From NCBI GenBank assembly GCA_963725655.1, contig CAVRYY010000003.1:620001-684000 (forward strand): a stretch of DNA of 64,000 nucleotides, written 5' to 3'. The notes beneath the pieces are model-generated. The model saw only the letters and a program-made list of their open reading frames with translations. It was not told the origin of the DNA and ran no database searches. Origin of the DNA: CAVRXT01 sp963725655. Lineage in GTDB: Bacteria; Acidobacteriota; Terriglobia; Acidiferrales; UBA7541. Shown here in pieces: positions 49,902 through 60,152 of this stretch (positions are counted from its first letter, which is position 1; each line of letters begins with the position of its first letter). The position numbers and the translations under genes were made by a program.

Positions 49902-50732
49902 TCACCGATGCGGCGGCGAAAGGGTGAAATAGAAACACGCCCCTTCGCCGGGCGCAGCGTGATACCACAGCTTTCCCCCGTGACGGCGAACGATCCGATG
50001 CGCGGTGGCCAGCCCGACGCCGATCCCGGTAAAGCCCTGATCCGCGTGTAGCCGCTGAAATACTCCAAAGAGCCTATCGGCATATTTCGGATCGAAGCCA
50101 ACGCCATTGTCCTTAACGAAGAAACCAACTTCGTCGTTGCTGTCGGTGGTGCCAATAGTCACCACTGCCCGCGGCTCCAGCCGCGTAAATTGGAAGGCGT
50201 TCGAAAGCAACTGTTCCCATAAGATCTTGATCATTTCAGGATCGCACTCCACACGCGGCAGCGTTTGGACGTTCCACTCGATCTGGCGGCCGGCCGGCGT
50301 CGTTTGAACGATTCCGTCGATAATCCCTCGCACCAGCGTTCCCAAATCGGTGCGCTGCAGATCCATGCGCTGCTGCGTGAGCTGCGCCACACCCAACAGA
50401 CCCTCTACGAGTCGCTGCAGCTCTTTCGCGCCCTCAGCGATCCGCTCCAGATATTGCCGCATTTCAGCGGGAGCCACGTTCCCGTAGTCTTCGAGCACAA
50501 TTCCAGCAAAACCGTGGATATGCCGAATCGGCGCGCGCAAATCGTGCGACACTGAATAGAGGAGTGATTTCAGTTCCTCCTTCAGTGTTTCAATTTCGGC
50601 GCCCTGCTCTCTTAGTTTCCGCTCATAGTTCACCTGCGCATCGCCCGACTCTTCGGACAAGCTTGCAGGATTGCCCACTGCATCTTCGTGCCGGTTGGAT
50701 TCATCGACGGTGAGTTCTCTAAAATTTTGCAT
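49902..50732 (-). CDS. Small cytoplasmic histidine kinase
   Basis: The product has 276 residues from ATG 50732 (GGAAAG just upstream); 50768 is an alternative start. After about 60 coiled-coil-like residues (YERKLREQGAEIETLKEELK) comes HisKA with SVSHDLRAPIRHIHGFAGIV, then an HATPase_c domain (WEQLLSNAFQFTRLEPRAVV, VKDNGVGFDPKYADRLFGVF, GIGVGLATAHRIVRRHGG). No sensory or membrane domain is present. This bacteriophytochrome-like core often pairs with a receiver protein; the next gene begins with a receiver domain and is its likely partner. Confidence 0.92.
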   Translation of the reverse strand: MQNFRELTVDESNRHEDAVGNPASLSEESGDAQVNYERKLREQGAEIETLKEELKSLLYSVSHDLRAPIRHIHGFAGIVLEDYGNVAPAEMRQYLERIAEGAKELQRLVEGLLGVAQLTQQRMDLQRTDLGTLVRGIIDGIVQTTPAGRQIEWNVQTLPRVECDPEMIKILWEQLLSNAFQFTRLEPRAVVTIGTTDSNDEVGFFVKDNGVGFDPKYADRLFGVFQRLHADQGFTGIGVGLATAHRIVRRHGGKLWYHAAPGEGACFYFTLSPPHR

Positions 50733-50931
50733 CTTTCCGGGCCCCGGACCCGGCGCACGGCAGATCATTCCGCGGCGCGCAGGCGGACGGGCAGCAGCGC
50801 ACGCACCGAGCGGAGTCGTAATCCTTATCGGCCTTCTAGGCGGGATGAGTAGTGCGACTCGAGGTGCGAACGCGGGGAATCCGTCTGAAATATGGTTGAT
50901 GAGTGGAAGCTAAGGAAGATGATCCGCCGCG

Positions 50932-51588
50932 CTACTGTTTGGCGGCAGGCTCGGCGAGCGGGTGTGAAACGCAATAATCGGTGAGGCTGGCGGTGAGCTG
51001 ATCGATTCCCGCGTGCACGTTGCGATTGAAGGCCTCAATGATGGCGGGGACCGTCTTTTCATTCACCGGCTCGTCGTGAGTGTAGGAACCGTTCCACACG
51101 GTGGTGCCGGTTTTGCGATCGAATAACTCGAGCTCGATCGAAAAGCGCGCTACCAGCGGAGAGGCGTCGATTTCGTCCAGCGAGATAAGGTGTCCGCGTA
51201 CGATGTATTCACCCACCGCGTCGCTACCCATGGGTTGAACGGTGCGAAAACGCCCGCCGGAGCGCAGCGTCTGCAAAACCACCGCCTCCATCATATCGAT
51301 CGGCGTTTCCACCCAGCGCTGTGACTCGTACAGTCCCAACTCGCCGGATCCATTGCCGAAGACCACCCGATCGTCGCGATAGAGGTGCGAGCCGGTAACC
51401 CGGCCGACCAGTATGGTTACCGGGATCGGATTAGCGTTTGGCGCAGGCGGCGCGGCCGGGCGTTCCAGGCTGTAGTAGCGCATCGGGCGGATCGGTCCGC
51501 CGCAACTCAAACACGCGATCATCGCCGCGACCGAGAGGAGAATGCCAAGTGCCTGACCGATAGAAGCAAATTGGGATCGAGTAGTCAT
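50932..51588 (-). CDS. ABC-transport auxiliary lipoprotein (PqiC/LptE-like)
   Basis: The product has 218 residues. The N-terminal hydrophobic segment ends in a lipobox (IACLSCGG), so the mature protein is probably an outer-membrane-anchored lipoprotein. The body matches the ABC_trans_aux pattern: MRYYSLERPAAPPAPNANPI, VTILVGRVTGSHLYRDDRVV, LYESQRWVETPIDMMEAVVL, IVRGHLISLDEIDASPLVAR. Such lipoproteins act with MCE proteins in PqiABC/YebST-type lipid transport. It lies five bp after the MCE gene, supporting one functional unit with the Mla-type ABC genes. Confidence 0.9.
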   Translation of the reverse strand: MTTRSQFASIGQALGILLSVAAMIACLSCGGPIRPMRYYSLERPAAPPAPNANPIPVTILVGRVTGSHLYRDDRVVFGNGSGELGLYESQRWVETPIDMMEAVVLQTLRSGGRFRTVQPMGSDAVGEYIVRGHLISLDEIDASPLVARFSIELELFDRKTGTTVWNGSYTHDEPVNEKTVPAIIEAFNRNVHAGIDQLTASLTDYCVSHPLAEPAAKQ

Positions 51589-51593
51589 GATCG

Positions 51594-52568
51594 TTAATCT
51601 TTCGGCATTTCACCAGGAACATGCGGACGCAAAGAAGGCGTCCGGATTAATACAGCGGGATGCGATTTTATTTCGTCGGTGAACGCTTTCAGGTTTTCGG
51701 TAATGTGGCGCATATTGTCCAAGAGCTCGTCGATGTTCTCGTCGTTGGAAGTGAGGGTGCGATCCAGTTGGTCGGTGACCGAGGCAGCCGAGGTCAGCGT
51801 TGCTCTTAATTGAATAATTGCCTGGCGAATGTCGGGACGGTTCTCGCCAATGGTCGAATCCAGATGTGAAATTGTGTCGTTGGCCTGAGCAGCGGTCTTT
51901 TTAAAATCATCGAGCAAGGCAGGGAGTTTGGCGCTGGATTCGTCGATATGCCCCAGAGTGGAACGGACCTGGGGGCGATCTTCAGCGAGCATTCCATTGA
52001 GATTCGCAAGGCTGGCGGCCACGTTCGCGCGGTTCTGGTCGCCGATCAAGTCATTGACGCGAGCGATAGTCACTTGCAGTTCGGTTACCCGCGAATTCAG
52101 ATTCTGCAACAACGCGGAGGCTTGCGGCGCCATCGCACTGAGTTTGTCGCTCAGCTCGTCGAATCCGGAGTAAGGGGCGGCAGGTAGCACGTATCCGGAC
52201 GGGGCGCGCGGCGCGGCCTGAGTTCCCGGAATAATTCCCAGATAATTGTCGCCCAGTGCGCCGACCGATGCGATCTTCAAGCGGCTGTCCGTTTTCACGG
52301 GGATATCCGAGTGCACTCGGAATACGACCTCGATGCGGGTGATGTCCTTGGGATCGCTGTGAACTTCCGCCACATGGCCGATCGGCGGCCCGCCGGCGTA
52401 GCGGACGTCGGAGCCCGGCGCCAACCCACCTGCATTGTTCAAGTAGGTGCGATAGGTCGGCTGGCCATGATCGAAAAGACCGGTCAAATAAAAAAGTGTA
52501 AAGATCAGGAGGCCGGTAGCCACCAGGACAAACAACCCGACCATCGCGCGTTCGCGTCTCGCGTCCAC
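51594..52568 (-). CDS. mlaD: MlaD-type MCE substrate-binding protein
   Basis: The product has 324 residues. A single N-terminal transmembrane segment (AMVGLFVLVATGLLIFTLFY) anchors it to the inner membrane. The MCE domain (about 40-120) reads YLNNAGGLAPGSDVRYAGGP, PIGHVAEVHSDPKDITRIEV, LKIASVGALGDNYLGIIPG. The remaining 180 residues are long helices (LLQNLNSRVTELQVTIARVN, LDSTIGENRPDIRQAIIQLR), well beyond short MlaD and nearer to needle-forming PqiB/LetB or mycobacterial Mce proteins. It probably forms a hexamer that channels phospholipid. A 432-bp gap separates it from the ATPase gene. Confidence 0.92.
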   Translation of the reverse strand: MDARRERAMVGLFVLVATGLLIFTLFYLTGLFDHGQPTYRTYLNNAGGLAPGSDVRYAGGPPIGHVAEVHSDPKDITRIEVVFRVHSDIPVKTDSRLKIASVGALGDNYLGIIPGTQAAPRAPSGYVLPAAPYSGFDELSDKLSAMAPQASALLQNLNSRVTELQVTIARVNDLIGDQNRANVAASLANLNGMLAEDRPQVRSTLGHIDESSAKLPALLDDFKKTAAQANDTISHLDSTIGENRPDIRQAIIQLRATLTSAASVTDQLDRTLTSNDENIDELLDNMRHITENLKAFTDEIKSHPAVLIRTPSLRPHVPGEMPKD

Positions 52569-53000
52569 TTGATCCTTTGAAACTGCCGCTCTAAACCGGT
52601 CGAAAAGCCGGGTTGCGACTACCCGAGGGCGCGCAGTATATCACGGCATCCGGCCCGTGAGGCGTGCCGTAAAGCACTTCGTTTGGCGGCTTTGCGATCT
52701 CTTTGGGAGCGCTCGAACCGCCAGCGTCATGAATTCGTTCCCTGTTGATGAAACGCGACAGTGACTTTTGATTTGTGCCGGGATTCGGCGAAATCTCGTC
52801 CTTTAGAATCAAGCACATAAGCGGGGGTATGCTGGCGGTGTTGCGAATTAGAAATCGGCTGCCCTGGGCATGATTCCGGGGCTCCGGCAGAAGCGCTAAT
52901 CGCCGTTCGATCATGGAAATGGGTCGCACGCATTCCATTGGGACCATAGCACCCAGCGGTGTGCATATGAACGAATCGCTCCGGTAAGGCCGCAGTGGCG
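52569..53000. other. 432-bp gap inside the Mla-type cluster
   Basis: No gene is supported. The leftward frame 53004-52591 has a Pro/Arg-rich chance composition and overlaps the stop of the ATPase gene. A promoter for mlaD is expected here, but none is clear. Confidence 0.5.
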
Positions 53001-53843
53001 TCAAATGTCGATCCCGCCGGTCAGGCGATCGAAATAAGTGGCGTCTTCGACGGTTTCGTCGTTGGGGACGCGATCGAGGAATTGACGCACCCGAGGCACG
53101 GTGCTGGCTTGCAATTCTTCCTTGGAGCCGACGGCGATGACGTTGCCGCGATCAATGAGCATCATGCGATCGGCGATGAGGTAAGCGCTCGCGAGTTCGT
53201 GGGTGACCACTACGATGGTCATTTTGAACGCTTTGTGGAGCTTAAGGATTAAATCGTCGATGCCAGCGGCCACGATGGGATCGAGGCCGGCGGAAGGCTC
53301 GTCGAAAAACAGAATTTCCGGATCCATGGCCAGCGCCCGCGCGATGGCGGCACGTTTTTTCATGCCGCCGCTGAGCTGAGCGGGCATGTAGTCTTCATAC
53401 CCGGCGAGGCCCACTTCTTCGAGTTTCAAGCGGACCATGATTTCGATGGTGGAGTCGTCCAGGGCGGTGTGTTCCTGAAGAGGGAGTGCGACGTTTTCGC
53501 CGACAGTCATCGAGCCGAAAAGAGCGCCGCTTTGAAACGACACTCCGATTTTTTTGCGGAGGTCGTTGGCATCATGTTTCGACATCGAGCAGAACTCCTG
53601 GCCGTGCAGCCAGATTTCCCCGCTGGTGGGCTTTTCGAGGCCGATCAAAGTACGCAGTAAGGTGCTTTTTCCCGACCCGGATCCGCCCAGCACCACCATG
53701 GTCTCGCCCGCCTTCACTTCGAAACTAATCCCGTGCAGCACCTCGCGGCCATCGTAGCCGACGTGCAGATCGCGAACCTTAATGGCGATCCCGTCGGTCA
53801 TGCGCACGGGTTCAGTGAGCGGTTTTGGTTCGTGGTGCAACAT
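53001..53843 (-). CDS. mlaF: MlaF-type ABC transporter ATPase
   Basis: The product has 280 residues. It has Walker A VLGGSGSGKSTLLRTLIG, the Q-loop in VSFQSGALFGSMTVGENV, the Mla/Mkl-variant signature LSGGMKKRAAIARAL, Walker B ILFFDEPSAGLDP and the H-loop VTHELASAYLIAD. The LSGGM-KKR-A form separates lipid (MlaF/Mkl) ATPases from ordinary importers. It energises phospholipid movement through MlaE. A C-terminal extension of about 30 residues ends TGGIDI. It follows mlaE by six bp. Confidence 0.94.
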   Translation of the reverse strand: MLHHEPKPLTEPVRMTDGIAIKVRDLHVGYDGREVLHGISFEVKAGETMVVLGGSGSGKSTLLRTLIGLEKPTSGEIWLHGQEFCSMSKHDANDLRKKIGVSFQSGALFGSMTVGENVALPLQEHTALDDSTIEIMVRLKLEEVGLAGYEDYMPAQLSGGMKKRAAIARALAMDPEILFFDEPSAGLDPIVAAGIDDLILKLHKAFKMTIVVVTHELASAYLIADRMMLIDRGNVIAVGSKEELQASTVPRVRQFLDRVPNDETVEDATYFDRLTGGIDI

Positions 53844-53849
53844 TTTTTG

Positions 53850-54647
53850 TCAGCGCGGCGCTGTGAAATAAAAGATCAGGGTAAATACCAGATCCACCGC
53901 GATCACCATAAAAATCGAATTCACCACCGCGGTAGTGGTGGATCGGCCCACATCCTCCGCGCCCAGTCCGGTGGCCAAGCCTTCCCGGCAGCCGACCGCG
54001 GCAATGGTGATGCCAAACATGATGCTCTTGATTAAACCGGTAACCACGTCGCGCAGCACCAGCGCATTCAACGAGGCGTGGAAGTAGGTGCTGAGCGTGA
54101 ATCCGGCCGAGGACACGCCAAATATTGATCCGCCCACAATTCCCATGAAATCGCCCCAGGTGGTGAGGCACGGCAGCATGATGGCCATGGCGAGGAATTT
54201 GGGAGCAACTAGAAACGGCACTGGATCGAGGGCCATGGTCTGCAGGGCGTCGATCTCTTCATTCACTTTCATGGTGCCGATTTCGGCGGCAAACGCGGAA
54301 CCGGACCGGCCGATCACCACGATCGCGGTCATCAGCGGACCCAGCTCGCGGGTCATGGAAACGGCTACCGCGGAGGCGGTCAATCCCAGCGCGCCAAATC
54401 GCCGCAGTTCGTAGGCGGACTGCAGAGCGAAAATGACCCCGATAAAAAAGGTGATCAGCGAGACGATGGGCAGGGCTTCCACTCCCACGGCCATGGCTTG
54501 ATGGATGGAGCGGGCAGTGCTGAGCTTGCGGCCCTGTAGCGGCGCCACCACTACCGCGCGAATGGCTCGCGCGCTGAGGACCGCCAAATCGCCCACGTAG
54601 GCGAATCCATTTATAGTCGCTGTTCCGACGGCTTCAGATATGGACAT
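53850..54647 (-). CDS. mlaE: MlaE-type lipid transporter permease
   Basis: The product has 265 residues, five or six membrane segments, and matches the MlaE/YrbE family throughout: LPIVSLITFFIGVIFALQSA, VAVSMTRELGPLMTAIVVIG, RSGSAFAAEIGTMKVNEEID, and ALQTMALDPVPFLVAPKFLA. It forms the inner-membrane core of the lipid transporter with MlaF. It lies 46 bp after a STAS-domain gene, which could encode the regulatory MlaB-type subunit. Confidence 0.95.
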   Translation of the reverse strand: MSISEAVGTATINGFAYVGDLAVLSARAIRAVVVAPLQGRKLSTARSIHQAMAVGVEALPIVSLITFFIGVIFALQSAYELRRFGALGLTASAVAVSMTRELGPLMTAIVVIGRSGSAFAAEIGTMKVNEEIDALQTMALDPVPFLVAPKFLAMAIMLPCLTTWGDFMGIVGGSIFGVSSAGFTLSTYFHASLNALVLRDVVTGLIKSIMFGITIAAVGCREGLATGLGAEDVGRSTTTAVVNSIFMVIAVDLVFTLIFYFTAPR

Positions 54648-54693
54648 GAATGGTTACCAGAAAAAAGCGCCTCGAGGCGGTATCCCCTGCGCG

Positions 54694-55041
54694 CTAGCCC
54701 TCCGCTGGTTTGCCGGCCAACGCGCCTTCTTCGGTATCGTGCACTTCGAAGACGTTGATCAGGCGCGTCAGCTCGAGCACTTCCCGCGCCACCACGCTCA
54801 GGCCATATAGCGCCAGAGCTTTGTTGAGTTCTCTGGAAACTTTAAGGCCTTCGACCAGAGACGCGACCCCCGCCGAATCGATATACCGCACCCCGCGTAA
54901 ATTCACCACCACCCGCGTGGATTCACCGTCCTTCAGTGTGGTGATAACCGCATTACGAAATTCTGGGGAACTGTACAACGTAATGTCGCCGATTACATCG
55001 ACGATGGTGGCGCTGCCCGACATTCTGGTCGTTATTTGCAT
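54694..55041 (-). CDS. STAS-domain protein, possible MlaB-type subunit
   Basis: The product has 115 residues: MQITTRMSGSATIVDVIGDI, VVVNLRGVRYIDSAGVASLV, GLKVSRELNKALALYGLSVV. The STAS fold and the conserved serine of YIDSAG are clear. In E. coli, MlaB is a STAS protein that binds MlaF and switches the transporter; the position directly before mlaE supports such a role. Alternatively it is a general anti-sigma antagonist, which the intact phosphorylatable serine would also permit. Confidence 0.88.
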   Translation of the reverse strand: MQITTRMSGSATIVDVIGDITLYSSPEFRNAVITTLKDGESTRVVVNLRGVRYIDSAGVASLVEGLKVSRELNKALALYGLSVVAREVLELTRLINVFEVHDTEEGALAGKPAEG

Positions 55042-55264
55042 GGTAGCCTGTTTGAGGTCGAAACTGCTCCGCCCGAGGATACAAGGAGTCGCATCCGGAG
55101 CAAAGAGCGAAGAACTGGTAGCCGAGAGTTAGGAAACTAGTAGTCAGGAAAAGGCCGGCGCACCAACCAGGCGCCTCAAGGCGTTCGAAACGCGTTTGGG
55201 GTGCCGGGCAGTGCTGTAGCGGCCTGAGGCGCAAACCCTGAGAGCCCCGGACGGACCCGGCAGC

Positions 55265-56602
<1,338 letters not shown>

Positions 56603-56652
56603 CTGCGGTTCTCCTGATCGCTTCGATTCGCGAAGCAGCGGCAAAGCACTCG

Positions 56653-56658
56653 ATTATA
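56653..56658 (-). promoter_or_regulatory. -10 box of the gltA promoter
   Basis: Read leftwards this is a perfect TATAAT, about 50 nt before the GTG start. The base sequence 17 bp upstream (GACGTA) is a poor -35, which fits a promoter that needs an activator. Confidence 0.5.
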
Positions 56659-56689
56659 GACTAATTTACACCATTTACGTCCGCTAGTA

Positions 56690-56708
56690 AGGGCAACGCT
56701 GTTGCCCT
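56690..56708. promoter_or_regulatory. Perfect inverted repeat upstream of gltA
   Basis: AGGGCAAC (56690-56697), three bases, then GTTGCCCT (56701-56708). Its centre is about 53 bp upstream of the predicted start of transcription, a common place for activator binding. The binding protein is unknown. Confidence 0.5.
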
Positions 56709-56946
56709 AATGAACCGCTGGTGCGATGTTGCAAATGATGGGAAAGTGCCGGCGATCTTCATACCGCAGAGTGGAATGTCTTCAAAGTGCAGATTCTAAA
56801 TACTTTATAGTCGCAATAACATCGTAGGTCTACCAGGCTGCCCTAGCGTTAGCGATTCGGCTCAAGATAGACGAGTAGAATCCGGACTTTTCCGAGCTTT
56901 GCCGGAAGAAATCTGGAATCCACGGGACAGGGATTGTGTTTGGCCC

Positions 56947-57942
56947 CTAGCGCGCCCGTGCCGGTGTGAGCTGGCCGGGACCGGAGGAAACGACCCCCGC
57001 GAAATCCGTAACCGTGGCAATTTCCGAGCAGTTTCGTCCGTTTTCCTTAGCGCGATACAGGGCCGTGTCTGCCGCACGCAGCAGGGTGGGGGCCTCAAAC
57101 GGAAACTGGGCGGAACTCGCCGCGACGCCGAGACTTACGGTGAGCGTCAACGAGCCGCCGGGTATGGGGATCGGATGAGATTCCAGCGTATGGCGGAGCC
57201 GCTCGGCAAGATTCAAGGCGTCGACGCCGTTCAGCGCGGGGAGCACGATCAGGAATTCTTCGCCGCCGTAGCGCCCGACCGTGTCATAGACCCGCACGGT
57301 ATTGGCCAGGCGCCGGGCCACTTCTTCGAGCACCGCGTCGCCGGCCTGATGCCCATAGCGGTCGTTGACGTTCTTGAAGTGGTCCAGGTCGCACAGCATC
57401 ACCGCCAGCGCGCCGCCCTCGCGTTTTTGGCGGGCGGTTTCGCGGTGCAGCACCTCGAGGACGGTCCCGCGGTTGACCAGGTTGGTCAGCGCGTCATGGG
57501 TGGCTTGGAACCGCAATTCGTCGCGCGCCGCGATCAAGTCGTCCTGCAATTGAATGATGCGCTGGCCCACGTGGACGCGCGCGCGCAGTTCTTCGGCGTC
57601 GAACGGCTTGGTCAGGTAATCGTCGGCTCCGGCGTTCATGGCTTCGATTAAATCGGTTTTCAACCCGCGCGCGGTCAACAACAGGATGTAGACGTACGGG
57701 CGATCGATCCGCGCACGCACATTCCGGCACACCTGGATCCCTTCTAGTCCGGGCATCATCCAGTCCAGCACCGCCAAGCGCGGCGAATCGTCGGCTTTCA
57801 GGATTTTCCAGGCTTCGTTCCCATTGGACGCGACCACCACTTCGTAGCCCCACTTGGTTAGGAAAGATTCGAGTATGCGCTGCGATATGTGGTCGTCTTC
57901 CGCGATGACGATCCGATTGGCGCCGCTCACATTTGCATTCAT
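56947..57942 (-). CDS. REC-GGDEF response regulator, diguanylate cyclase
   Basis: The product has 331 residues. The receiver (1-125) has acidic pocket IAEDD, phospho-acceptor Asp60 in AVLDWMMPG and the lysine in YLTKPFDAEEL. The GGDEF domain shows DALTNLVNRGTVLEVL, DLDHFKNVNDRYGHQAGD and an active GGEEF at 226-230. An inhibitory I-site, RVYD (217-220), lies five residues before it, so product inhibition is expected. It should make c-di-GMP when phosphorylated. It overlaps the upstream kinase gene by 4 nt and is the last gene of a YfiR-type signalling operon. Confidence 0.95.
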   Translation of the reverse strand: MNANVSGANRIVIAEDDHISQRILESFLTKWGYEVVVASNGNEAWKILKADDSPRLAVLDWMMPGLEGIQVCRNVRARIDRPYVYILLLTARGLKTDLIEAMNAGADDYLTKPFDAEELRARVHVGQRIIQLQDDLIAARDELRFQATHDALTNLVNRGTVLEVLHRETARQKREGGALAVMLCDLDHFKNVNDRYGHQAGDAVLEEVARRLANTVRVYDTVGRYGGEEFLIVLPALNGVDALNLAERLRHTLESHPIPIPGGSLTLTVSLGVAASSAQFPFEAPTLLRAADTALYRAKENGRNCSEIATVTDFAGVVSSGPGQLTPARAR

Positions 57943-60152
57943 GATTGTCGTCCTCCTTGCATCGCCGGCGTTGCCGGTAATTGACTCGACCCGCCGGAGC
58001 CACCAGCAAGCCCGAAGCGCGCCGTGAAGTGGAATCGGCTCCCATTTCCTACTTCGCTTTCCACACCTACTTGCCCGCCCATCAGCTCGACCAGCCGCTT
58101 GGCCATTGCCAGGCCCAAACCAGTGCCACCGTACCGGCGGGTCAACGAACCATCCGCTTGGGTGAATAATTCGAAAATCATTTGTTGGCGGTGAACAGGT
58201 ATTCCGATTCCGGTGTCGGCGACTTCGAAATGCAATTCGACGGCGCCGGCGGTCTGACGCTGCTCGCGGACTCGGACATCGATGTGCCCGCTTTCGGTAA
58301 ACTTGACGGCATTTTCCGCCAAGCCGGCGATCACCTTGCTGAGCCGGGTCGGATCGCCGTTCACCTTATCGCTGACTTCAGTTTCCACCCGGCAATTTAG
58401 CCGCAGCCCTTTGGCCTGCGCCGCAACGACAATAGGTTCGAGGGCGTGGCACAGGCACTCGCGGACCGAAAAATCGACTCGATGCGAGGCTGGCTCGCCG
58501 TTCTCCATTTGCGAAAATTCGAGAATGTCTTCGAAAATCTTAAGCAGAGAACCGGCTGAGCTCTTTACGATTTGCAGGTATTCGCGCTGTTCCGGCATCA
58601 GCGCGGAATCGAGTGTCAGGTCGGTCATGCCCACGATTGCATTCATGGGCGTGCGCACCTCATGGCTCATCACCGCCAGGAACTCGCTCTTGGCCCGGCT
58701 GCCTGCTTCCGCTGATTCCTTGGCCTTCCGCAACTCCAGTTCCGATTGTTTGCGCTGGGTGATATCGATAAAGCTCACCACCGCTCCCATTAGTTCATCG
58801 TCCTTGACCACCGGACGCATCCACATCTCGGCAGGGAAACTGGTTCCGTCAGCGCGCCACAGAGTTTCGTCATCCAAGTGCGCCGGCTGACGTCCGGCGA
58901 TCGCGCCAGTAATCCAGCATTCATCCTGCGGGCAGGGAGCGCCATCGGAACGGCTATGATGGATGGTTTGATGGATCGTTCTTCCTAGCACCTCGGATGC
59001 GGCTCGGTATCCAAGTATTCTCATCGACGCGGGATTGCAAAACGTGAAGCGATAGTCGATATCGATCCCGCAAATTCCTTCGGGAGTGGAATCCAGCAGC
59101 AGACGCACTTGTTCTTCTCCCTGGCGCGCCCTCTTTTCCGCGATGCGGCGCTCGGTGGTCAACGCGCCCAGGCTTAATCCGGTCAGGGCGATGAACAAGG
59201 TGACGAATTGAAGGGGGATTAGTTGTTGCGGGCTGATCGCGACGATCCGGACGAAGGTCATCACCCCGACGCTCTGGAGGAGTAGCCCGGTGGTAGCCCC
59301 ACGCAAACCCTCGCGCGCGGCAATCCAAACGATCGGCAGGAACAGAAGGTAGTAAATGTCGTTCGATCGGCCCAGGTTCCAGATAAATACCAACCACAAG
59401 GCGACCGCGCCGGCGGCGGCTTGCCCCAGAACCTCCAGATAACGCAAGCTCCTACGGCGCCGGCGCTGCCAGCTGGCGGCGGTCTCTACCGCTTGCGCCA
59501 CTGGCCTGCTTTCCCCATCGATCCATGCTCGCAACCTGGGTATTACGTGGATTAGCAGAAAGGGCGTAACGCAAAAGAGCACGACGGAATCGCCGGTGGC
59601 CCAATGCAGTGCTGCGTGCGAGAAACTATGGGAAACGAGCAGACCTGCCCATATCGAGAACCCTACGCCGGTAACGCCGGCAACCGCCGCGGTACATAGC
59701 GACGTGACGATCAGCCAGAACACGTGGCGTAGGCTGGCGACCGTCATCGCGGGCCCCAGAATGCGTCGAAGCACCATCGCACCCAGGCAATATACGATGC
59801 TCCAATCCATGCAAAACAGAGCGTTTGCCACGGATACGGGTGTGTGATAGTCCACCACGTTTGCAGCGAATGACGCTATAAACACTAGTGGTAAATAGAT
59901 CGGGCCGAATGCCGTCATGAATCCGACCGCCAAACCCGCGGGCGGGTACCATGCGCTGATGTTGGAGTAGATTTGGAAGTACACTGTGGAGCGATCGAGA
60001 GCGACGTACAGCAGCACAAATCCCACTGCGACGCACAGCTGCCGCAGCGCGCGTCGGCCCCGCCCTCCATGGATGTACGCTCGCACTCCGTTAGCCACCG
60101 AAGGCTTACCCTCCGCCGCGCCGGCCCCCGGATTCGAATGGAGAGCGGTCAC
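57939..60152 (-). CDS. MASE1-PAS histidine kinase
   Basis: The product has 737 residues. About eight membrane segments (residues 40-320; LCVAVGFVLLYVALDRSTVY, ISAWYPPAGLAVGFMTAFGP) match the MASE1 sensor. A PAS domain (about 350-465, LLDSTPEGICGIDIDYRFTF), HisKA with AVMSHEVRTPMNAIVGM and HATPase_c (GLAENAVKFTESGHIDVRVR, GGTGLGLAMAKRLVELMGGQ) follow. It has no receiver of its own. Its ends overlap the hybrid kinase upstream and the REC-GGDEF gene downstream by 4 nt each, so the three are co-translated; the REC-GGDEF protein is the obvious phosphorylation target. Confidence 0.94.
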   Translation of the reverse strand: MTALHSNPGAGAAEGKPSVANGVRAYIHGGRGRRALRQLCVAVGFVLLYVALDRSTVYFQIYSNISAWYPPAGLAVGFMTAFGPIYLPLVFIASFAANVVDYHTPVSVANALFCMDWSIVYCLGAMVLRRILGPAMTVASLRHVFWLIVTSLCTAAVAGVTGVGFSIWAGLLVSHSFSHAALHWATGDSVVLFCVTPFLLIHVIPRLRAWIDGESRPVAQAVETAASWQRRRRRSLRYLEVLGQAAAGAVALWLVFIWNLGRSNDIYYLLFLPIVWIAAREGLRGATTGLLLQSVGVMTFVRIVAISPQQLIPLQFVTLFIALTGLSLGALTTERRIAEKRARQGEEQVRLLLDSTPEGICGIDIDYRFTFCNPASMRILGYRAASEVLGRTIHQTIHHSRSDGAPCPQDECWITGAIAGRQPAHLDDETLWRADGTSFPAEMWMRPVVKDDELMGAVVSFIDITQRKQSELELRKAKESAEAGSRAKSEFLAVMSHEVRTPMNAIVGMTDLTLDSALMPEQREYLQIVKSSAGSLLKIFEDILEFSQMENGEPASHRVDFSVRECLCHALEPIVVAAQAKGLRLNCRVETEVSDKVNGDPTRLSKVIAGLAENAVKFTESGHIDVRVREQRQTAGAVELHFEVADTGIGIPVHRQQMIFELFTQADGSLTRRYGGTGLGLAMAKRLVELMGGQVGVESEVGNGSRFHFTARFGLAGGSGGSSQLPATPAMQGGRQS

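Larger units (their letters stand above)
56603..56946. other. 344-bp spacer with gltA promoter and dyad
   Basis: No gene is supported. It contains the citrate synthase promoter and a compact inverted repeat upstream of it, listed separately. The part from 56760 to 56870 is A+T-rich and shows nothing else clear. Confidence 0.55.

Noticed and set aside
52591..53004. Leftward frame in the mlaD-mlaF gap
   Set aside because: It overlaps the mlaF stop, has no ribosome site and no recognisable fold; it is not an MlaC gene.
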